NCBI RefSeq assembly: GCF_910592395.1
Contig: NC_088318.1
Span: 16,926,349 to 16,990,348 of the forward strand
Direction of reading: 5' to 3'
DNA length: 64,000 nucleotides
Source: Lineus longissimus
Taxonomy: Eukaryota > Nemertea > Pilidiophora > Heteronemertea > Lineidae
Position numbers and translations under genes: made by a program. Under the pieces are notes generated by a model. It was not told the DNA's origin, made no database searches, and saw nothing but the letters and a program-made list of their open reading frames with translations. Numbering within the stretch: position 1 is the first letter of the stretch; every line of letters begins with the position of its first letter. This document shows positions 10,401-22,000 of the stretch, piece after piece.

Positions 10401-12815
10401 AGAGCCCCTTAATTATCTTTGCTGATGCAGACAGTAAGTATTTCGAGCTTTCATCAGTAATTTTAGTTACGTCTGATATATCTGATCATTCATGAAGTGA
10501 GGTCTTCAATCACACCTTAATGTTAAAAAAACATGGATGTTATAGGTTGTAGCAACAAAAATCACTCGTTTGTGGGGCGCTTAAGGAAGGGGTATGAATC
10601 AGTGTTTGTCTCAAAGAGGAGCTAATGTTATAATTTCCAATCCAATCTTTGTCTTCAGTTGATGTGTCTGCGATGGAGGCCCATGAGGCTGTCATGGTCA
10701 ACCACGGCCAGTGTTGCTGTGCTGGATCGCGCACATTCGTCCAGGATGAAATCTATGATGAGTTTGTCAAGAAGAGTAAGATCTTGGCTGAAGGTCGCGT
10801 GGTTGGTGATCCGTTCGATAAACTCACAAAGCAAGGTCCACAGGTACAGTGTTAATAAGTAAACATTCTGAATTCTCAAAATTTGTTAGAGCAATGAAGA
10901 GACAAACTTTTGAAATATTGATGAAGCGGTTCTATTCTGCTATGTTGACACTCTAAACATATGTCCAATCCAGATTGATAAGGATCAGTTCCAAAAGATT
11001 CTGTCGATGATTGACAGCGGGAAGCAGCAGGGTGCGACTCTGGTCACTGGAGGCAGTCCAGTCGGAGACAAGGGTTACTTCATCCAGCCAACTGTGTTTG
11101 CTAATGTCACGGATGATATGGCTATTGCAAAGGAAGAGGTAGGATTTAGGCCTTATGTGTTATATTGAGATTCTGTTGATGGTGTTTTCGTTGACACTGG
11201 AGCTTGGTTGCTCAAAACAAGTTATGTCACTAACTTAGTGTTAACTTTGACTTAAATTTTGCTGTAAGAAACCATTTTTTCATTTTCTACTGTTGATTTC
11301 TATTGAGTTAGTTAACTGTCGGCTGTTGTCCTTCTTCTGTCCCCAATAGTTTCGTTCGCATTCTCGAAATGAGTATTTGGTTTGGTTAGTCCTGTAGGCC
11401 TGTCTTCACCTTTGGGCATAGCCTAGAAACCATATGCACTATTAAGGAATGGATACTGAAGTAGAAGTGTCAACAAAATATCATATATTACATTTTTTCA
11501 GATCTTTGGACCTGTCCAACAGATCATTAGGTTCAAGAATGCAGCTGAAGTGATTGAACGGGCTAACAACACAACCTATGGCTTGGCAGCGGGAGTCTTC
11601 ACCAAGGATATTGATAAGGCTCTCACATTGGCTCACTCACTTAAAGGTGGCAGTGTCTGGTAGGTGGGAAATGGAGTAAAAATAATTATGAGACACCTTG
11701 TTTACAATGTTTCATTATAATGGATTATGGATTGGGCTCTTTTTGACTACAGAGGTTTTGGTGAGGCAACCACAACCTCTTGGTTTGGTATGAAGATATC
11801 AAAGCAGATTATGGGTATGTTATATCAAGTTTGAGGTGTTTTATAATGGAAATTGAGACAATTACCTTTAGTTCGGCATCTGTTCCTTTAATGCAATAAC
11901 ATTTACAGTAAATATTTGTTATAGGGACACTTATGGTAGGATATTCTTCTGGTTTCAAAATCCAGTTGATTGATGTGTCTATTGAAATCTGATAATCTTT
12001 TCCAGGGTGAATTGCTACGATTTGGTTAGTGTGCAGACTCCATTTGGTGGATTCAAACAGTCTGGCATTGGCAGGGAGCTGTAAGTGCTCTAATCTTTTA
12101 AATTAGCTATTTTATTCTTCAGGGTTAACTGTTATGATGCCTCCACTCCACAGACCCCCTTTGGTGGTTACAAGCAGTCTGGTATTGGTCGAGAACTGTA
12201 AGTTAGTGTGCAAAACCGGTGCTGGATACCCATATTCTTCATGTCTATCGCCAAACTTGGTGGTGGATATCCATACCCCTCATGCCTATTGCCACATTGG
12301 TGCTGGATATCCATACCCCTCATGTCTATTGCCCCATTGGTGCTGGATATCCATACCCCTCATGTCTATTGCCAAACTAGTGCTAGATATGCATACCTTT
12401 CCTTTTTTTCCGATTTCCTGAAAACGGATCCCTTATTTTATCAATCCCAGAAGTAACTTTTCGTCCTGAAGATTTTACTATCTTTAAACTGGTTTGTTTT
12501 TCAGTGGAGAATATGCCCTGAAAGAGTACACAGAGGTCAAGTGTGTAAGTATCATCGTGGTTAAATAAACTGTCTACTTCTTTTGTTTCTGCATTATGTT
12601 TTGCACCTTATTTACATGTATAGTATCACGGGAGTTGATAGCAAAGCGCATGTATATTTGCAGGGCCATAACTCCCGACACCAAAACAAGTGTGTTGCTT
12701 AAAACTCCACTAAATTAATCTGAAGCAAGTGTTATCAGATTCAAATGGTTCAGATTTCAAAACTAATTTTGTTTATTTCAAGGTCACAATCAAGATTCCA
12801 AAGAAGAACTCGTAA
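7454..12815 (+). CDS. Aldehyde dehydrogenase, ALDH1A/ALDH2 class, with duplicated exon 11
   Basis: NAD-dependent oxidation of aldehydes, retinal included in ALDH1A members. Exons: 7454-7495, 7771-7875, 8415-8555, 9177-9303, 9537-9598, 9886-10128, 10331-10433, 10659-10843, 10974-11138, 11502-11659, then either 12006-12080 or 12123-12197, then 12505-12544 and 12783-12815. All phases match, giving 492 residues (family about 500). Catalytic features: CCC nucleophile cluster with Cys294 ([11 protein letters not shown]), general base Glu260 (LEMGGKSP), FTGSTE cofactor motif, IFGPVQQI and PFGG(F/Y)KQSGIGREL. There is no mitochondrial leader, so a cytosolic ALDH1-like enzyme is more likely than ALDH2. 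AATAAA at 12944-12949. Intron 3 contains a LINE remnant. Confidence 0.95.
8170..8335. repeat. Dispersed repeat built on GAGGTGTCCG
   Basis: Within ALDH intron 2, the motif GAGGTGTCCG occurs three times, with related TGTCCGCAAT and TGTCCGTAAT words, ending GGAGGTTCTACTGTA. A related, more diverged stretch (AGAACCTCTC...GAGAGGTGACC) lies near 32125-32200. It appears to be an interspersed non-coding repeat family; its class is not determined. Confidence 0.45.
8644..8991 (+). mobile_element. LINE ORF2 C-terminal zinc-knuckle remnant
   Basis: An open frame of about 115 residues without a start codon, ending at TAG 8989-8991, inside ALDH intron 3. It contains [19 protein letters not shown], a C-x2-C-x(9-10)-H-x3-C type knuckle, followed by helical sequence with tryptophans, as in the extreme C-terminus of many non-LTR retrotransposon ORF2 proteins. 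No polymerase domain is nearby, so it is a truncated copy. An A/T-rich tail with (AT)n follows at about 9136. Confidence 0.6.
12006..12197 (+). other. Tandem alternative exons 11a and 11b of the ALDH gene
   Basis: Two 75-nt exons, 12006-12080 and 12123-12197, each follow an AG acceptor, keep the same phase (2 to 2), and end CT before GTAAG. They encode [19 protein letters not shown] and [19 protein letters not shown]. About 12 of 20 shared codons differ silently, while amino-acid change is limited to the four residues after NCYD and one F/Y. The 42-nt spacer between donor and acceptor is shorter than introns normally spliced in animals, so joint inclusion is unlikely. Confidence 0.85.
12219..12396. 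repeat. 40-bp minisatellite, about 4.5 copies
   Basis: The unit GGTGCTGGATATCCATACCC plus CTCATGTCTATTGCCCCATT recurs at 12219, 12259, 12299, 12339 and 12379, an exact 40-bp period. The array sits in the intron directly after ALDH exon 11b, beginning 22 nt from its donor. Confidence 0.95.
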
Positions 12816-12949
12816 GAAGTCCGGTAACATCCTGTTTACTGTTGGTGAAGCTAGCATGATCAACTGATGGATTAGACTTGGTTATATGCATGAACTTCTC
12901 CGAAGCTGCTAAACTTGAGATGCCATGCTTGCCGGCATTGCACAATAAA

Positions 12950-15900
12950 GTCTTCGCAACAAAACTTTAGGTGCTGGTATTTTTGTAGTGTTTTGTTGTT
13001 TGTAATGTTTGTAATGCACATGAACCTGTATGAATTGTAGGGCTTGAGGTGCTGGTATAATTACGGGTAGGCAAAAACATTAAATCTTAAACTGTTAATT
13101 AATATTGAGGGAACTTGTTGAGAGATTCTAAATGATGAATCTACTGCTGAAAACATAATATTCAGTTTATAATGCTGAGCCTCCTTTTTGGTATAAGTTG
13201 ATCAGAATTACATGTAAGATTAGTGTAGAAGGAATGTGCTATGAGTGAGAGGTACTAGAAGAGCCTGGCAGTGACTTGCTACCAGCCTGGCAGTGTAACA
13301 TCTAATTATTATTGTGTACCTGCACTGCTTTAAAATGCTTTATATAACTTTTTAAGTGCTATTGTTGGTCATTATTAGGATATCTAATCTGTCTCAGACA
13401 ACACTGATGTTATTTTTGATGACAATCTGATAAAATTGGATGATGAAATTCAGGGTGGATGCTTGTCATCAATAAAAGATATTAACATTTCATGGAAAAA
13501 GGAACTGCTTTGTTGATTTTTTATGACATCTTTCATATTGCACAATACGCCTGTTACACGGAACACATCTGACAATTCTGTCATTGACAGCAAACTGAAA
13601 TGGTGAAGGACATATCAGATGAAGTGCTGTTTGGATCTACAACGTACAACATTGGCGGCCGTCTGACTGTATTTTGGGCCCTCCCTGCAGATCACCTGAA
13701 AACCTGGGTTATGATTGTCCCACGTATGGTGTGTCCCACTGAATTTCTTCCCGAGGTTGTGACTGTCTCTAAATGAATTTTGTCTCCTCCAGGGTTGTGA
13801 CTGTCTCTAGATGTTGTGTCTTCAACTGAATATTTCCCCGGGCTGTGACTGCCCTGCGGAAGGGTCCTGATGTCCCAGGTACATGAGCTAAGTGGGATAT
13901 TTGTGTTGCCTAGTCTGGTACTTGGGCCTGTCTTCAAGAGCACAGTGAGAAAGATTGGAGTCCTGATGCGGTCCCTGGTACATAAGATACCTCCGGTACA
14001 GAAGCTGCTTTAAGCAGGCTACTTGAGTAAGTTGATGAGTAGGCTACTTGAGCCTTTCTTCAAAAGCAGTTTGAGCTTCTACCAGGGGGACATATGAATC
14101 CTGATGTTGTACAAGTACATGAGCTACCCCGGGTACTCGAGCTACTTTGTGCAAGCTACTTACTTGAGCAGCCAATAGGGTGCTTGCCGTCTGGTCTTCC
14201 AGAGCATTGTGAGATAGCTTTCAGAGAGATAAGGGACCTGGGACAGAAGGCTCCCAATGTTGTTCGATCGAGGTACACAAGCTTCTATAATGTGCAGGCT
14301 ACTCGAGTAGTCAAGTAGGGAGTTTGCACCCATCTTCAATTAAGAGCACGATGAGAAAGCATTCCAGAGAGGCAAGGGACTCAAGACTCCAGAATTTGTT
14401 TGATACATTTTGCCTCAATCTCGACCGTCTGCCACCGTCATGGCTTCGCGGGTTATTGATAATTGGATCGCCAAATCTACTCCAGTGAACACATCAGTCT
14501 CTAAACTGTCCAGCAAAGTTTCCAGCAGAAACAGTTGTCATTCTTAATCAGTCCAGAAGACATTCCTTGTGCCATTTAAAAAAATATTGAAAATATCGAG
14601 ACACGGCCCCTGTTCCTGGCTATACGAGTCTTTCAAATAAACAGAATCTGACAAGAACAAGGAAATTAGCACTAATTCCGGGGACCAGGCGTAAAATCTG
14701 TCTTACTATAAGCTAACGAAACGTGGAGAACCTTGAAGCCATCAACGCACGAACCCCAGCTTTGCCCATCCTTAACCCCTTGCTTTAACCCCATATCCTG
14801 AGGAATCGCTCCTCCGACCCTGCACTCAAATGCTCTGATTGGGGGCACATGTTTTTGCGCTTTTTTCGGCCAATATGCGGAGGAATGTCAGAAATGTCTC
14901 AGGTGTTTGTTACACTCCGGACACAGTGGACTGGCCTCGCACTGTCGCACGGAGGACGATCAGGATGACGAAATGGACAGCATAGGAGTCTAGGCCGGAG
15001 ATGTCTTGTCTCCTAAGGACTGTGTCGCTATTGTTGACTTATTGAGAAGAACTGGGCGGGCTCGGAAAGAATAAATCAAGGACGAGCGCCATTCGTAGCA
15101 AATAGTAAATTTTTGGAATGGACAAGGCTTAGGCCTGTCATGAAAGACATTGTCACAACCAACTATTCGTCCCGCTATTCACGGATGAATGACGGTGAAA
15201 GACGCTCTCAGAATTTTTTCGGAATATCCTGCATTCGGTAAGGTGACTGAGAAAAATTACCAGGGAAAGAAATATGATTTATGGTCTAAGTAATACACAG
15301 GCGGCATTTTGCATGCACTGCGAACCACGTGTTTGCTGTGTGCATGAACATCATGCATTGACGTGGATGTGTGACATTTGATTTTCGCGGGAACGGGGCC
15401 TAGCAGGTGAGAATGTATGGGGAAAAAGAACAGATTCTAGCGGCTGGGGGACTGCAGACGCTACAGAAAGCGGGTTTTTTCTCTTTAGGCTTGAGATAAA
15501 AGGCTGTGTTCCAGTATGCTTACCCCGAGTTTGCAGCATGTCATCGGGTTATAGGTAGGCCAGGGAAATAGACAACCTGCAAAAATAAATTGCGGCGATT
15601 TTGAAATGACCCTGTTTACAGGCAAAGTAAAAAATATTTAAGCTTATTCAAACAACTTACTTGAAGTGGTCAGTGTCTTCCAATTTTCATGATATTTTGT
15701 TTTGTAGGTTCCACTGTCAGAAAGTCTAACCGCAATTGCTCGCAACCGTCATCAAAAGTTTTAAGATCTTTGTCCAAGACATGAAGAAAATTAATAGAAA
15801 TGGTAGATCTGTCGAGGTTACTTCCAAGACTAGTACATGCAAATACAGCTAAAGGGCCCCACCCTGTGTCTTATGTCATTGGCAATACCAAAAAATCTAA

Positions 15901-18900
15901 AAACATGCTCATTTTCATAGGAAAGCGACTTAGGCTCTCCAATGCTCTCTAGCGGTAGAAAGGGGAACTGGAGTTTTGGACGAAGATTTCAGTTCTATTT
16001 TCTGCCGCGAGACAGCGACAGCGCGACTGTCGCCTAAGCCAATTTCATACTGCAGGTCCCTGGAATTGGTTTTCATGCCTTTGGAAGGTAATTAGTATCA
16101 AACTAAGGGAATTTGACAGAGATAATGATTTGCACTGTCAAGGACACTTTTAGAGTTTGACCTCTGTGAACTTGATAAACTAGGTCACAATTGACCTAAA
16201 TTGGCTCAACTTGTACAGATGCCCAATAGGTGTCTCCATACAAAATGTCCCGGGTGGTGTCTCCACCAGAATTGTGATTGTCTCCAAGGACAAGAAACAA
16301 AATCATTGAAGCAAATAAATCATTTCATTAATATTTGTATTTAGTTTAATTACTCTGCAACAATTTACAATTAGACGGACAGAATAAATAATTGGGGAGT
16401 GGGGTAGTTTACATACATCATTGGTTTACTACAATCTCTATATCTTATATGTCTCACTAATAATTGCATTTTGCTAATGAATATGTCAAAGAATCAGAAA
16501 ACATAACACCATCGGCCATTGAACTCACAATACTGGCCAATATATTCATAAAACCGGATGTTCTATCACTTGATAATGTGGATAGTCTAAAATTTGAAAG
16601 CAAATGCAGAAAATAAGATTGAGATGTAGTGACCATGGAATCACCCAGAGTGGACACCTTTGTTAGCAGGGATACATGATGTGCAGTGCTGCCATATTGG
16701 ACGTCAAACACCGACACACAAGGTCAAAGGAGGTTACATCAGTGTGACACTGCCGGGACACTTGCTCTATGATCATGGAGTGCAGTGAGGTTATACTAAC
16801 ATGACATCTTCATTATGCGATCAAACACCACGTCTTGCTTTAAATACTGCCGTGGAGATGTTATCTACACGTCGTGACTGAAAGTATGATTTTGACCTCA
16901 GTGATCAGAACACTTCTGTTTCGTTTTCAATGAAATGTCTCTCTGATTCTTTGAACAGGTTTGTGAGAACTGCTACCTATCGCATACAAGTGCATTGTAG
17001 AACTGACCAAAAGCTCTACCCTGAACATGCAATTCTCATACATCTTTTATGTTTACAATTGTAACCAAGGTACGGACCACCTCTTCAGCAAATATCTTTA
17101 AAACTTAATTCGGGTTTAAGCAAGTTGGTCCCCAAATCATGGGCACAGTCACTGATCATCAAAATCTGCTCGTTGCAGAACATCCAGGCACAAGCCCATT
17201 TTTAATCAAACCCTGTTTTTTTCGCCAAAATATTTACGCAACATACATACATTCAGGATGTCCCAATATACTTCCAACTAAGAATTTACAACTCCCCATT
17301 GCATTTGATAATTGCCATTTCAACAGCATATTTATGATTTAGATCTATTCGCACGATATTTTTGGGACACCCAACAGAATGCACTCAGTGCACATATCTG
17401 CACGTCAAGCACGGCAATAAATAGATTGTTACATAAACCATTTTACAGATTATCTAACAAGCCTAAACTGCTGAAACCTGCAGCATACTTCTACACGATA
17501 CACACTTACAAAGCATGTCCAGGACTAAAAATGTTTGGACCCAAACTCTACAAAAAATTATACAGATATATACAAATGCACACGCATACATATTTTCGCC
17601 TGGACATTTACATAATGTGTCTGAACAACCACCATCTCCAAGTCAAATCTATACATTGATCGGACGTGTTTTTATGAGACAAGCTGTACAAATAGCTGGC
17701 ACCAGCATATATTTTGCAAGTGATTCATGTGTCCTGAAACTGAGTCTACACAAAGGGCTATCAATTCAATGTACTCCATAGAGCATATCGAAAAATACTG
17801 TTCAGCCAAAATTCACCAGTCACAAAGATTATCTCTCCAAGGGAAATAACAAACCCTTTACCTGCAAAAGCGACTGAAAGTTGTGTCACATTAAACATCA
17901 TATATTTTTGTCAGTATCACTTATTATTGACCACTCTCCCTTAACATCAAATTACATCTGACTTATATTGTTAGAACTATAATATATAAGTTTTTATACA
18001 CTCAATTTCTCATGATGAACTTTTACTCTGTTATGGCAAGTGACTAAAAAATATAAAACTAACATTCAGAAGAGATATTATATCACCGTGGTCAGCAAAG
18101 TGAACTTGTATACCAGAATCATTTACTCTATAATTCACTTTTATAAGCGCAGATGATTTTTAGAACGAAAGATGCTTTCACAAGTATGAACAGGGTTGAG
18201 GTCAGAGTCACTATCTGATGATCAGTACCAAACCTACAACAATGATCAAAGCAAGGCAAGGATGTCAATTTGATGTAAAACATGTACACCAACTGTTTTT
18301 TTAAGTAGAGAAGACAATAAGTAGTGAAATATTTTTTATGAACCAAACCTGGCTAGGCTTCATGGACTGCTGGGTACCACTTGAGATTGCATGACTGCTT
18401 CGAGAATGACCCAGTTAATCTTTGCGAAAACCGCATGCAATTAACGCCTACCTTTTGCAAAGTAGGTTCTCCATATTTTTTTTACGCAAAGTAGGCAAAC
18501 CTTCAAGGCAGACATGTTTTTCAGATAATGACATTGACATTTTGACCCTATTCTTACATAAGCTACGGTAATCAAGCATACCAGTTTAACTATCAGCCAC
18601 AAAGTTTTGTCACAATTTAATAGTTAATCATTACTCATTATTTTGTACATCATTAAATAAATCAACATTTTGACCAATGTTTCAACTTTCAAGTACACTC
18701 CACTCATACATACTGTTGGTCAGAAGACAAGTCACACGCATGTGAAAATTAATACCACCTGACTTTTTTCGTTTCCTAAATCATGTGAGCACATTTTCAA
18801 TAGACAATTTCACACTCGTGCAAAAACAATTCAGGAAACTTGAAAGCAATACAAAATGTACACTCTGACCAGACTACTATTTGGCACTGACAGCTAAAAT

Positions 18901-19047
18901 CAAACGGTTGAATAATTGCAACCAACACCCTATCAATAGATCATCTAGACCTGTCTGGGGCAATACTTAAAGATGAACTGACATTTCTCATCATCCCTGG
19001 CAAGTCTAGATGATCATGATAACAGATGTGTCTACTTTTAACTACCA
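12950..19047. other. Gene-poor spacer with probable SNRK 3' UTR
   Basis: No exon set or RNA gene could be supported here. The part next to 19047 should be 3' UTR of the minus-strand SNRK gene; a TTTAAT (ATTAAA on the coding strand) at about 18617 is one possible poly(A) signal. Between about 13690 and 14390 there are degenerate repeats: GGTTGTGACTGTCTCTA recurs around 13753-13808, and a CTTC..AGAGCA..GTGAGA(A/T)AG block recurs near 13931, 14197 and 14334. Confidence 0.5.
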
Positions 19048-22000
19048 TCAGATAACACTACAACACTTTGACTTGGTCTTGTCCTCCAGGCCCCCATTGA
19101 GAGGGCTCCCAGACTCCATTATTAAGCCATTACTATTAATATCAGTTTTGATGCGTTGCTTGGACCGTCGGCGCACTTTCTCTGGATTGTTCGGACATTC
19201 AAACGAACATAACGACCCATTATCTCCTTTGATGCTGTTTTCCCGGCTGACTGGGTCACTAATGTCACTGAAGTCTTTAGCGCTCATGTGAAACACTCGC
19301 GTCTTGACCTTGTTGAGCTCGTTCAAGGTGAGGACCTCAGGACGCGAGCCATTCCTCGGTGTACTACAATTAGAGTCCACGACATATTTACTACTGGTGC
19401 GACTTGTAGTGCTGCTCGATACACTATTGCAAGACATGTTGGAAGATGTACTCAGGTTACTTATTTTACGCATCACTTCCTTCTGGAAACCATTACATGC
19501 CTCGTCTCCCTTGACTACCGTTTCAGACCCCTGCGGTTGCTCAATGCTATGCTGGCGGCTACTCCCGCCACTCTTTTTACTGCCCTGCCGACTATTTGAG
19601 CCATTTGAACCTTTCCTGCTCCTACCACCCTGGTCATCGTCCCGCCTTCCACCCCTGTCATGGTCTTGATGTGAATCCCCCCGAGAACTCTTGCCCCCTC
19701 CACCATCATTGCTGCCCCCAGATCCCCCTGGTCCATCATTATCACTTGTATCACTACTATCCCGCCGATAAAACTTCTGCTTCAGTTTCTCTTTGCGTTT
19801 CTGAGTCTCTTCATCATTATCACTAGCGTCAGAACTACTACAACTTGTCCCCCGTTGAACCCCCGTCGGAGAATACCGAGCCTTTCTCCGCCGCTCAAAC
19901 TTGCGCAACATGTCAGGCGAATCTAACGTCTTACGACTGAGCATACAAGGTGAGCCCAACTTTGGTGGTATCGGATCGTCATCATCCGACTCACATTCCT
20001 CACTTATCTGATTCAACAGCTGCGGTGAGCTCCGTACGGCATGCAGCGGCCGGTTCGACGGGTGCGGTTTACGACTTATTGTCACAGCTGCACTCGAACT
20101 CGCCGGCGAGCCACCAGATGGCGCCACTAACAAATCATCATCATCTTGAACCATAAGCTCTTCCTTTTCAAGAGATTTCGTTGACCAGACTACATGCAGC
20201 GTGCTATCAATATCGTCATATTCATCATCGCCTTCCGATTCCTCCTTGATCAGGCTACATCGTCGCAGATTGTACTCATCATCTGCGGTACATACCACGC
20301 TGGGCACCTGCAGTTCCTCCATAACCTTGTCCCCTGGCAAGCCTGGGCGGATCCCTAGTGGAGAGACCAATGAGTTCACCACATTACCCGTCTTGAACAT
20401 CTCAGATTGGTTAATTTCTTCTTTTATCCTGGAATGATAAGATGAGACTGAATTTATAACTTTTGCATCGACAATCAACCTTTTCTCAATCCAGCAGATT
20501 CTTATTCACCCCAGCTACTCTTATCAAATCATGTTGCAAGCTAATCACTGTGCATGAGTATGCTATGAGCCCAAAGTGGTCTGCAGTGCACCGCAGTTCA
20601 CATACACAATGGACAATGGGGACAAAATAGCATCTTGATCATGATGAAATGGTGGCGTCGGTAGATTGGCGGCCTCGCAATCCAAAGGTTAGGGGTTCAA
20701 ACCCCGGCTAGATCTTGGTTTTCTTCCTCATATCAATTCCTCACTGAGAGGCCTCCCGAACTCAGGAGAAACCTTGACACACCTATCAAATTAATTTACT
20801 GCAGCTGAAAAATCAATCCACAATAATGCAATGACAATACTGAACTGAGAGAGCATCACGGCAGTGCAGACTGTAGCATAAGCAGTCGCATCTACTGCAA
20901 CAGAAACTGATAGTGCAATATAAGTGGTTTACAAATAAAAAAGCACTTTCACTAAATATCAGCAACTACTAGTACTACAGACTGAACTCATCAACATAAT
21001 TCATACTGATTGGCAAATGGCATATTCATATCATGATTTGCATACAATGAATGAGTTGTACAATGTCAAGCAACAAGCTGTACAAACCCCAGCGAGACTA
21101 ATTGTCACAAAATCATCTACGACAGAATGGAGAATGAGAAGTTTGATCAGATGCATTGTTACAGCATCAGAATATACTGCATCAATAATTTCTTTTGGTT
21201 CTTTGCTGACTTGTGTAATTTTTAGGGAATTTTTGTTCAAGGATAACGAATATAAAAAGGGGCGACTGACTGCTTGCAAACGACTATTCTCCATACAGTG
21301 CGGTTAGCTGTGCCGTGAAAACATCGATACGATGAGTTTACCCTTGGATGACAGGGTTCCTGCAAGCCCCAAAACTCATTCTCATTCGCTCATCATGCTC
21401 GTGCTCTGAGTCAGAGCCGCCGTCATCGGGACTGTCCACAATCAAGAGGGGGTTCTTGGGAAGGACGATCTGCTGGGATAACGCACGGGGTTTCACTCTA
21501 TCGGGAGAAGCAATATCAGTAAATATTGTTAGTCATATAGTTTGAAATGTTAGGTGTTATTTAAGACAAAGGTGCAACAAAAGGAAGTGCATTCCTGTAC
21601 AACTCGCAAGGAATGAAGGCTCACAAGTGCTATGAAGTGGACAGCACCTCCTCCTGAAAATCTAGTCCGAAACGCTAGTTTTCAGGTGCCAAGGGGTTGC
21701 CTTCAACACTAGTTGCCTTCATGCATACAGCTCTTTTTCACATGCACCTACTGGTCCTTGTATTACTGAAATAAAGTTGTTAATCACCAATTTCGATTGG
21801 AACATGTATTGTATGTGTACTCTGATAAGGCAAACTATATTTCGTTTGGATTTTACTTTTCAGTATTTCAGAAGCACAATATACACCCTACGTCTTTGAA
21901 TTTTTGATAAGATGATTCCAACACCAACCAATTGAGATGAAATTAAGCCCACATCAACCGTGACATCGCGCTCAAGTACATGTATATTATACCTTTTTAC

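Noticed and set aside
19304-20437. Several long plus-strand open frames opposite the SNRK last exon
   Set aside because: They are mirror frames of a strongly coding, Ser/Asp-rich exon and have no independent support.
20651-20712. Functional tRNA gene
   Set aside because: T-arm and B box are good, but acceptor stem and anticodon arm do not pair; fits a tRNA-derived SINE.
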